Shown one piece after another: positions 8,827-15,533 of a DNA stretch of 64,000 bases. Positions within the stretch are counted from its first letter, which is position 1. Each line of letters opens with the position of its first letter. The DNA comes from Anaerofustis sp. Its GTDB lineage: Bacteria; Bacillota; Clostridia; Eubacteriales; Anaerofustaceae. A model generated the notes under the pieces. That model worked only from the letters and a program-made list of their open reading frames with translations, was not told where the DNA came from and ran no database searches. The DNA lies in NCBI RefSeq assembly GCF_019420015.1, contig NZ_JAHZIA010000007.1, positions 1 to 64,000 on the forward strand, read 5' to 3'. The translations under genes were made by a program, and so were the position numbers.

Positions 8827-9084
8827 ATGAAATATAAATACAAAACAAAAGGAACATGCTCCACAGAAATAACTTTTGATATAAATAACGACGTAATAAC
8901 AAATGTAAAATTTACGGGCGGATGCAACGGGAATTTACAAGCTGTATCAAAACTCGTAGACGGATTAAAAGCAGAAGAGATAGAAGCAAAATTAAAAGGT
9001 ATACACTGTGGGATGAGAAATACCTCCTGTGCAGACCAACTTACTATTGCAATAAAAGAAGCCCAAAACAAACAAAAAGGATGA
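8827..9084 (+). CDS. TSCPD domain protein (TIGR03905 family)
   Basis: An 85-residue protein consisting almost only of a TSCPD domain, the small cysteine-containing module also found at the C-terminus of some ribonucleotide reductases. Features are GTCSTEI near residue 9, the glycine-rich FTGGCNGN, CGM and the signature TSCADQL (TSCAD instead of TSCPD). The four cysteines (in GTC, GGC, HCG and TSC) could bind a metal, but this is inference. It ends the operon with the sugar kinase and CE7 esterase, starting 15 bases after the esterase stop with AAAGGA upstream. Its function is unknown. Confidence 0.82.
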   Translation: MKYKYKTKGTCSTEITFDINNDVITNVKFTGGCNGNLQAVSKLVDGLKAEEIEAKLKGIHCGMRNTSCADQLTIAIKEAQNKQKG

Positions 9085-9102
9085 AACTATTCATCCTTTT
9101 TT
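9074..9102 (+). terminator. terminator after the kinase/esterase operon
   Basis: AAAAAGGATGA and TCATCCTTTTT form a stem that includes the stop codon of the TSCPD gene and runs into a T tract. Confidence 0.85.
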
Positions 9103-9108
9103 ATTTTT

Positions 9109-10497
9109 TTAAGCATTAATTACCTCATTATTATCCATATTTTTTAATATTTTTTTACTGCTAAAGACAAATACCATACATGTTGTAAAAATGGCGATAA
9201 CATCCGCAACCGGCTCTGCCCAAAATACGGCGGCAACTTTGTTTTCAAAAAATAAAGGCAAGATATAAATAAGAGGAATCAGCAATATAATCTTTCTGAA
9301 TATAGCCAAAAAAGTAGATATTAAAGCTTTACCGAAAGCAATAAAAGTCTGCTGACATGCTATTTGAGCACCCATAAGAAGTAATCCCGCCATATATATC
9401 CTAATTGCCCATACCGACAATTCCATAAGCTGAGCGTCATTTGTAAAGATTGAAATAAGAAGCTCTGGAGTAATTTGTGCAAGTAACCACAATAGTGTCG
9501 AATATGACAGGCAACATATAAGGGTTAACTTAAATGCTTTCTTTATACGTTCCTTATGACCCGCACCGTAATTATAACTTATTATAGGTTGTCCGCCTTG
9601 TGTAATTCCCTGTAGAGGGAGCATTGCAAATTGCATAACACTAGATAATATAGTCATTGCTCCGACGGCCAAATCACCTCCGTATTTAAGAAGAGATGAG
9701 TTAAAACACAAAACTAAAACACTTTCTGTGGCCTGCATTATAAAAGGAGCTATACCAAGAGCAATAGAAGGAAGAAGTATATTAAAATCAATTTTGAAAT
9801 TTTTTATCTTCAACTTCAAAACTGTATTTTTTCCTGTTAAAAAATTTAAAGCAAACAATGCGCTTATAGCCTGAGATATAACCGTTGCGAATGCTGCCCC
9901 CTGAACTCCCATATCAAATCCAAAAATAAATATAGGATCCAATATAATATTGGTAAGAGCACCTATTATAACGGTAAACATACTTACCATGGAAAAACCC
10001 TGAGCCGCAATAAAAGCATTCAAACCAAGAGTAAGCTGAACAAATATTGTCCCAAGAGCATATATAGTCATATACTTTTCCGCATAAAATATAGTATTTG
10101 CACTGGCGCCAAACATATAAAGTATCGGTGTTTTAAAAATCACAATAACAACAGTAAGAATAAGAGATACTATAATCAGCGATATAAAAGAATTTCCTAA
10201 GACTTTTTCCGCACTGTCATTATCTTTTTTACCCATAAATATACTTGCTCTTGGAGATCCTCCGACACCGAATAAAAAAGCAAAAGCAGAAATTATCATA
10301 ATGACGGGAAAACATACCCCGACACCGGTTAGGGAAGCTGCACCTATCTCTGGGATATGACCTATATACATTCTGTCTACCATATTATAAAGAGCATTTA
10401 TTATTTGAGAAGTTATTGCAGGAAGTGCCAATATCAACAATAACTTACCTATCGGTGCATTTTCTAAATCCACTTCTTTTGACATTTTTAATTTCAT
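9109..10497 (-). CDS. MATE family efflux transporter (MarR-linked)
   Basis: A 462-residue pump of the MATE/DinF superfamily, exporting drugs or metabolites with Na+ or H+. Two repeats of six membrane segments are evident, and the repeat motifs INALYNMVDRMYIG in the first half and QGGQPIISYNYGAG in the second are typical of the VmrA/NorM-like Clostridial MATE group. Its ATG sits one base after the stop of the MarR gene, so translation is probably coupled. A second MATE protein (49928-51292) shares these motifs. The substrate is unknown. Confidence 0.9.
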   Translation of the reverse strand: MKLKMSKEVDLENAPIGKLLLILALPAITSQIINALYNMVDRMYIGHIPEIGAASLTGVGVCFPVIMIISAFAFLFGVGGSPRASIFMGKKDNDSAEKVLGNSFISLIIVSLILTVVIVIFKTPILYMFGASANTIFYAEKYMTIYALGTIFVQLTLGLNAFIAAQGFSMVSMFTVIIGALTNIILDPIFIFGFDMGVQGAAFATVISQAISALFALNFLTGKNTVLKLKIKNFKIDFNILLPSIALGIAPFIMQATESVLVLCFNSSLLKYGGDLAVGAMTILSSVMQFAMLPLQGITQGGQPIISYNYGAGHKERIKKAFKLTLICCLSYSTLLWLLAQITPELLISIFTNDAQLMELSVWAIRIYMAGLLLMGAQIACQQTFIAFGKALISTFLAIFRKIILLIPLIYILPLFFENKVAAVFWAEPVADVIAIFTTCMVFVFSSKKILKNMDNNEVINA

Positions 10498-10498
10498 A

Positions 10499-10942
10499 TT
10501 ACTTCAACCTCTCATTAAAACAATCTAATATTTTTCTTATTGTACTTTGTGCTTGACGTATTTCCTCAAAAGATATATTCGTTAATATAGAAGATGTTAT
10601 CTCTTTTTGTACAGAAGATATTTTCTTTATAATAAGATCAGACTTATTTGTAAGACTGATTCGCTGGATCCTTTTATCGAGCTCATCCTTCTTTACATCT
10701 ATCAGTTCTTTTTTTTCTAAACTATCAATACTGCGACATATCAAACTTTTAGATACATCCAAATAAATATACAAATCTTTATTAGTATTTTTTAAAGGGT
10801 TATTATAAAGAAAAATTAGAATACTTATCTCATTGGGAGAGTAGGTATTATCATTAAACATTTCGGTAAATACTTTTGAATAAGCCTTTCTTACCGTCGC
10901 CAAATCTTTTAGTACAGTTTCTAAATTTTTTACAAAATACAT
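10499..10942 (-). CDS. MarR family transcriptional regulator of the MATE pump
   Basis: A 147-residue winged-helix protein. After an N-terminal dimer helix come YSPNEISILIFLYNNP, the recognition-helix region YLDVSKSLICRSIDSLEKKELI and the basic wing KDELDKRIQRISLT, in the order of MarR proteins. It is the first gene of a two-gene operon with the MATE transporter and probably represses it until an inducer binds. A long palindrome overlapping its own -10 box supports autoregulation. Start ATG 10942 follows AAGGTG. Confidence 0.9.
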   Translation of the reverse strand: MYFVKNLETVLKDLATVRKAYSKVFTEMFNDNTYSPNEISILIFLYNNPLKNTNKDLYIYLDVSKSLICRSIDSLEKKELIDVKKDELDKRIQRISLTNKSDLIIKKISSVQKEITSSILTNISFEEIRQAQSTIRKILDCFNERLK

Positions 10943-10964
10943 GTTTACACCTTAAATAATCTAC

Positions 10965-11013
10965 AATAGTTTACTTGTGAACTATTATAGTTTCTTTATA
11001 TATATATTGTCAA
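10965..11013 (-). promoter_or_regulatory. promoter with overlapping MarR-type palindromic operator
   Basis: On the minus strand TTGACA (11013-11008) and TATAAT (10989-10984) are separated by 18 bases. A 22-bp palindrome at 10965-10986, arms AATAGTTCAC and GTAAACTATT (one mismatched pair), covers the end of the -10 box and the start point. Position and symmetry fit an operator bound by the MarR protein encoded just downstream. Confidence 0.8.
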
Positions 11014-11016
11014 GAA

Positions 11017-11043
11017 AAAAGAACACCTTAATAGTGTTCTTTT
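11017..11043 (-). terminator. terminator after the Na+/phosphate cotransporter gene
   Basis: AAAAGAACAC and GTGTTCTTTT around a seven-base loop; on the minus strand a T run follows. Confidence 0.8.
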
Positions 11044-11050
11044 AAAAAAT

Positions 11051-12640
11051 TTAATCTTCATTTACAACCATCATATTATAATCCCTTGCAATGGCAAGTA
11101 TATGTTCGTTAATTCTCTCTACATCGTTGACCAGCTGAGAAAAGAATAATGTTAACTCAAAAGAAATACTCTTTTCTTTCATTCTTTCGATTTGGCTTTT
11201 TTTGATATCTTTACATAATGCTTTTATATTAATATAATTTTCTTCTTCTTTATTGATATCTTTTAAATCTTTGGATGCAGATATAATAAGCTTTTGAAGT
11301 GTATTTATTCTTTCTTTCTCTTGTTCGTTTAGCTTATTTTTTGAATAACCCTGTATTCTTACGGCATAATTTGAGATACGCTCAATATCTATAAGTAAAT
11401 GATAATAAATACTCATAACAAAACTGTTTTCACTGTTTTGCTCTATCCCCAAAGCCTCAGTTATATACTCAGACAACTTATTATTGATTGCATCAACCTT
11501 TTCTTCTCTTTTTAAAAGACTTTTTTCTCTTTCTTTATCAAAGGATATCAACTGCGAAAAGCTGTCATCGATATTTTTAAACGCAAGATTCTGAATATGT
11601 TCTATTTCACTTTCGATTTGTTCTACCAAAATTGCCGATGTACCGATCTGGTACGAAAGGGTAGGAAGAGGAGATGAGAAAATATCTTCTTCTTCATTAT
11701 TTTTATTGGCAGGCAATACTTTTTCTGCAAAGTTTGCAAGATATGTTCCGAATGGAAGCAATAATAATGTCGTTACTATGTTAAATAATGTATGCATATT
11801 TGCAATTTGCGCGGCTGCATTATCAGGTGCAAACGAGCCCACAAAAGAAACAAGTGGCGTAAACATACAAATAACAGTAAAAATAACAGTACCTATAACA
11901 TTGAAAGATAAATGTATAACGGTTGTTTGTTTAGCTTCTCTTCCCGTTCCTATAGATGCCAAAACAGCTGTAATACATGTACCTATATTTTGTCCGAAAA
12001 GCACATATACCGCTCCATCAAGACCTATAAGCCCATTTGCGGCTAAAGCTTGTAATATCCCTACAGAAGCACTTGAAGACTGGATAATTGCCGTAAAAAC
12101 AGCTCCTGCCAAAATCCCAAAGAAAGGATTAGAAAATGTAGTCATAAGACTGATGAAACTTTCAGACTCTCTAAGAGGCATCATCGCACCGCTCATCATT
12201 TCCATACCTATGAAAAGAACTCCAAGCCCTGCTATAATTTCTCCTATACAATGTACCTTAGGATTCTTAAGGAAAACAACCAACACTACTCCAGCAAAAG
12301 CCAAAACCGGTGCAATCGCTCCAATATCCAAAGCAATGAGCTGACCTGTAATTGTAGTACCTATATTTGCCCCCATGATAATCCAAACTGCTTGTCTTAG
12401 TGACATCATTCCGGCATTAACAAAACCTACAACCATAACGGTAGTGGCACTTGATGATTGGATAATGGCAGTAATAACAGCCCCTACAATAACACCCAAG
12501 AATCGATTTGAAGTAAGTTTTTCCAAAATACCCTTCATTTTATCTCCGGCAGCTGTTTCCAGCCCTCCGCTCATCATCTGCATTCCATACAGGAACAGTG
12601 CAAGTCCTCCAAGTAAACTGATTATATTTGTTAATGTCAT
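11051..12640 (-). CDS. Na+/phosphate cotransporter with C-terminal PhoU-like domain
   Basis: A 529-residue member of the type II Na/Pi cotransporter family (NptA/YjbB). Two inverted membrane halves each carry the QSSSA signature (AIIQSSSATTVMVVG and AIIQSSSASVGILQA). Following FGQNIGTCITAVLAS, the last 200 residues form a PhoU-like helical domain. It moves inorganic phosphate across the membrane with Na+; some bacterial homologues work as exporters. It stands alone. A set of TTATAC repeats spaced 11 bp lies upstream, consistent with phosphate control. Start ATG 12640 follows AAGGAG. Confidence 0.9.
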   Translation of the reverse strand: MTLTNIISLLGGLALFLYGMQMMSGGLETAAGDKMKGILEKLTSNRFLGVIVGAVITAIIQSSSATTVMVVGFVNAGMMSLRQAVWIIMGANIGTTITGQLIALDIGAIAPVLAFAGVVLVVFLKNPKVHCIGEIIAGLGVLFIGMEMMSGAMMPLRESESFISLMTTFSNPFFGILAGAVFTAIIQSSSASVGILQALAANGLIGLDGAVYVLFGQNIGTCITAVLASIGTGREAKQTTVIHLSFNVIGTVIFTVICMFTPLVSFVGSFAPDNAAAQIANMHTLFNIVTTLLLLPFGTYLANFAEKVLPANKNNEEEDIFSSPLPTLSYQIGTSAILVEQIESEIEHIQNLAFKNIDDSFSQLISFDKEREKSLLKREEKVDAINNKLSEYITEALGIEQNSENSFVMSIYYHLLIDIERISNYAVRIQGYSKNKLNEQEKERINTLQKLIISASKDLKDINKEEENYINIKALCKDIKKSQIERMKEKSISFELTLFFSQLVNDVERINEHILAIARDYNMMVVNED

Positions 12641-12687
12641 AAAATTTCTCCTTTTAATTTTATTAATTATTGTTACGTAAATTTATT

Positions 12688-12726
12688 GTATAAAAATTGT
12701 ATAAAATCAGTATAACAATTGTAAAA
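12688..12726 (-). promoter_or_regulatory. tandem 11-bp repeats, candidate PhoP boxes
   Basis: GTATAA occurs at 12688, 12699 and 12710, exactly 11 bp apart, and GTAAAA follows at 12721. On the gene's strand these read TTATAC three times and TTTTAC once, starting about 50 bases before the start codon. Gram-positive PhoP binds tandem TT(A/T)ACA-like hexamers at 11-bp spacing upstream of phosphate genes, so this is a plausible Pho-regulon control region; the identification is inference. Confidence 0.5.
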
Positions 12727-12842
12727 TCAAGTAGATAAAATGTACATAGGGTATCCATATTTTTTACATTGACTTTACATATATTTTACTTTAGGAGAAA
12801 AATAACACAAATTATAATAAATGAAATCTCAGATTCAAATAA

Positions 12843-12872
12843 AAAATACTTGATGTATAAATCAAGTATTTT
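12843..12872 (-). terminator. terminator after the ClC gene
   Basis: AAAATACTTGAT and ATCAAGTATTTT form a perfect stem; the minus strand continues with T residues. Confidence 0.8.
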
Positions 12873-12933
12873 CCCATTTAAATAACAATAAATCACTATT
12901 TTAAAACACATAATTAAAGATACTGTATATTCA

Positions 12934-14523
12934 TCAAGTAATATATTTATTTTTTTTCTCACAACACATCTGAGTTAATATTTCATTCATATAATCCATT
13001 TCTTCGGCGCTTATAAGTACAGTAATGAAATCACCTGCTTTTACTTTATTATAACCCCGCGGAATAAATTCGTGATTTCCCCTTTCAATAGAAACGACCA
13101 GACAATTTTTAGGCCATATAATTTCACCCATTTTTTTACCGTCAACTTCACTTTCAAAAGTAACATTATATGTAATCAACATCGTTTCTCCTGCAGGTTT
13201 TCTTCTGTCAATTTTTCTGTTATCTAAAATCCTCTCTAACAAGCTTTCATATATTGGCTCGCTTCCGCAAAAATATGCCACGACATAGGATATTACACTT
13301 ACCAAACTTATGGAAAGCATATGCTCCAACGAGCCCGTCATTTCAGAAACCAGAATTATACCTGTTATAGGTGCTCTTACCGTTGCAGCAAAAAAGCCTG
13401 CCATAGCAAGAATGATAAACTTACTCATAAACGCTTCCGTCAAACCTAAATATTCGATTACAAAACTTCCATATATAGCACCGCAAAAAGACCCCATAAC
13501 CAGTAAAGGAAAGAATATACCTCCGGGTGCCCCTGAACCAAAACAAACAGCTGAAAACAAAAATTTTACAATAAGCAATACGATAAGAGTAGAAACAATA
13601 AAATTACCTTTTACCAATATATCGACCATAACGCTTCCTCCTGCAAGAACATAAGGATAAGTTAAAGCCAAAATACCGGATATAACAAAAGGAATAATAA
13701 TTTTATATTCCGGTTTTATCCCTTTAATTTTAGCATAAATGCTTTGAGCAAATAGCATACCTTTGTTGTACAAAACACCGCAAAATCCCAAAAATATTCC
13801 CATAACAATCAAGGTCCAAAAATATTGCAAAGGAATCGTCTGTAAATTTCCGTAATTAAATACCGTTGTCATTCCAAAAATACTTTTAGCCAAAAAATCT
13901 GCCGTAACGGCAGCAGTCATAACGCTGACAATAACTCTTCCGTCAAAATTCTTATGTATTTCTTCCAGTGTAAACATAATTCCTGCCAAAGGTGCATTGA
14001 AAGCAGCAGCAAGCCCCGCACCTGCACCACAGGAAATATATGTTCTTTCTTTTGTTTTACCTTTATGCTGAACTTTCGCAAGTAGTTTACCTGCCATTGC
14101 TCCTAGTTGTATGGAAGGACCTTCTCTTCCGAGGGATAATCCGCCTATAATACATGCGGTACCGCCCAAGATTTTATTTACGATTACCCTCACAGGATTA
14201 TGAGAAAGATATCCTTTCATCTCTCCGCTGACCTGAGGAATTCCGCTGCCTGATATTAAAGGCTCTGCCTTAACAAGTTTTCCGACAATAATACCCAGCA
14301 ATATCAAAAAAACAAACCATAATATTATTCTTATTGTATTTCCTTGTATCAAATCAATACCGTTAAATAAAAACTTCTCTGCCTGCAAAAGTAAAAATCG
14401 ATATACTATCGCAACCAAACCCGAAACGATACCGATAAATAATCCCTCAATAACAAACTCTATTTGAGCTTTTCCCCTTTTATTATTAAGCCTTGTTTTT
14501 ATGTTCTCCATCGTATTGTTCAA
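12934..14523 (-). CDS. ClC-type H+/Cl- exchange transporter with TrkA-C domain
   Basis: A 529-residue ClC protein. Selectivity motifs GSGIPQVSG, GREGPSIQLG (with the gating glutamate) and GAPGGIFFP are present, and the tyrosine in PIYESLLERIL matches the central Cl- ligand. The glutamate in FTLEEIHKNF corresponds to the proton glutamate of E. coli ClC, favouring an antiporter over a channel. The last 80 residues form a TrkA-C domain with VVSIERGNHEFIPRG, a likely regulatory ligand site. The TTG start at 14523 is preferred because GAGG sits eight bases upstream; the ATG at 14511 is too far away. The motif GREGP argues against a fluoride-type CLC. Confidence 0.9.
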   Translation of the reverse strand: MNNTMENIKTRLNNKRGKAQIEFVIEGLFIGIVSGLVAIVYRFLLLQAEKFLFNGIDLIQGNTIRIILWFVFLILLGIIVGKLVKAEPLISGSGIPQVSGEMKGYLSHNPVRVIVNKILGGTACIIGGLSLGREGPSIQLGAMAGKLLAKVQHKGKTKERTYISCGAGAGLAAAFNAPLAGIMFTLEEIHKNFDGRVIVSVMTAAVTADFLAKSIFGMTTVFNYGNLQTIPLQYFWTLIVMGIFLGFCGVLYNKGMLFAQSIYAKIKGIKPEYKIIIPFVISGILALTYPYVLAGGSVMVDILVKGNFIVSTLIVLLIVKFLFSAVCFGSGAPGGIFFPLLVMGSFCGAIYGSFVIEYLGLTEAFMSKFIILAMAGFFAATVRAPITGIILVSEMTGSLEHMLSISLVSVISYVVAYFCGSEPIYESLLERILDNRKIDRRKPAGETMLITYNVTFESEVDGKKMGEIIWPKNCLVVSIERGNHEFIPRGYNKVKAGDFITVLISAEEMDYMNEILTQMCCEKKNKYIT

Positions 14524-14774
14524 AATAAATACCTCACCTGAATATTTAACCTTTATCTATATAATATTTAGTGCTTATTTATTGACGAAAATAAGCAATT
14601 TTTACTTAAAAACAACATACAAATATCGGTTAGAAATTCTCTTATAATACATTCTAAATTACATGAATAATATTGTAAAGAATTAATGTTTAGGATTAAC
14701 TACATAAGTCAAAAATTATATATTAAATAGTTATTGAAATATATAAAATATTCCGTATTATTAATTTGTAATTA

Positions 14775-14820
14775 AAATTATATAATTATATTGACAAATT
14801 ATATAATTGGGTATATAATT
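14775..14820 (+). promoter_or_regulatory. consensus promoter of the RHH-clpB operon with repeated palindromes
   Basis: TTGACA (14791-14796) and TATAAT (14814-14819) with a 17-base spacer form a perfect promoter. AAATTATATAATT occurs at 14775-14787 and 14796-14808, 21 bp apart (two helical turns); each contains the palindrome AATTATATAATT. A third partial copy, ATATAATT, ends at 14820 on the -10 box. Repeats of this sort suit a ribbon-helix-helix repressor, such as the one encoded next. No CIRCE element for HrcA is visible. The DNA between 14524 and 14774 is AT-rich and otherwise featureless. Confidence 0.7.
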
Positions 14821-14850
14821 CATTCAAAATAAAGGAAAGGCAGAGGAAAA

Positions 14851-15513
14851 ATGGGAAAAAGTGTATATAGTTTAGTACTTATGGACGAGGTTGTTGAAAA
14901 GATAGATGAAGAAGCTTATCAAATGGGAACAAGCAGATCAAATCTCATCAATCAAATTTTGGCGGATTATGTATCATACACAACACCTCAAAAACAGGTA
15001 GAAGGAATTTTTTCTTCTTTGGAAAATATGTTTAAAGAAATGAATACTTTTCAGGTTTTGGCAAATCCGTCTCCTTACTTTATGAATATAACTAGCTCGT
15101 TAAGATACAAATACAGACCTACGATAAAGTATGGGGTGGAGTTATACGACAATTCAAAATACTCTTTTGGCGAATTAAAGGTTACACTGAGAACAACAAA
15201 TCAATCTTTAATCAGAGATATGAATCAATTTCTCAAATTTTACGCCCAACTGGAAGAAAAATATATAAGAGGAATTTTGGAGGAAAATTTATGTTACAAA
15301 ATAGAAGAAAAAAAATATACAAGACAATTTGTTTTACCGAAAGAAAGAGGAGTTGACAAGGTTGATCTTGGAGTATTAATCGGAGAATATATAAAAGTAT
15401 TCGACAGTGTGCTTAAAGTATTTTTAAGCGAACTGCCTTATACACAAGATGCATGCCAAGATGCAGAAAAAGAATACATTACTTTAATGCAAAAAGTACA
15501 TGCAATTATTTAA
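14851..15513 (+). CDS. ribbon-helix-helix protein of unknown function, operon with clpB
   Basis: A 220-residue protein I cannot assign to a named family. Residues 4-43 fit a CopG/MetJ-type ribbon-helix-helix: the strand YSLVLM, helix MDEVVEKIDEEAYQMG, then TSRSNLINQILADYV. The remaining 175 residues hold aromatic and charged stretches (SSLRYKYRPTIKYGVELYD, KVTLRTTNQSLIRDMNQFLKFY) and look like a separate sensing or oligomerisation domain. It shares a consensus promoter with clpB, whose start is 20 bases after its stop. It may repress its own operon and sense folding stress; this is inference from position, the N-terminal fold and the promoter repeats. Confidence 0.7.
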   Translation: MGKSVYSLVLMDEVVEKIDEEAYQMGTSRSNLINQILADYVSYTTPQKQVEGIFSSLENMFKEMNTFQVLANPSPYFMNITSSLRYKYRPTIKYGVELYDNSKYSFGELKVTLRTTNQSLIRDMNQFLKFYAQLEEKYIRGILEENLCYKIEEKKYTRQFVLPKERGVDKVDLGVLIGEYIKVFDSVLKVFLSELPYTQDACQDAEKEYITLMQKVHAII

Positions 15514-15533
15514 CTTAAAGGAGGATAAAACTT

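Noticed and set aside
11706..12680. Long rightward open frames opposite the phosphate cotransporter gene
   Set aside because: They are the antisense of a strong membrane-protein gene, have no ribosome sites and no recognisable domains.
12934..14523. Fluoride-specific CLC antiporter
   Set aside because: The protein has GREGP and the proton glutamate of chloride exchangers, and no fluoride riboswitch precedes it.
14775..14820. CIRCE or CtsR box before clpB
   Set aside because: No TTAGCACTC-N9-GAGTGCTAA and no GGTCAAA heptad repeats are present; only AATTATATAATT repeats are seen.
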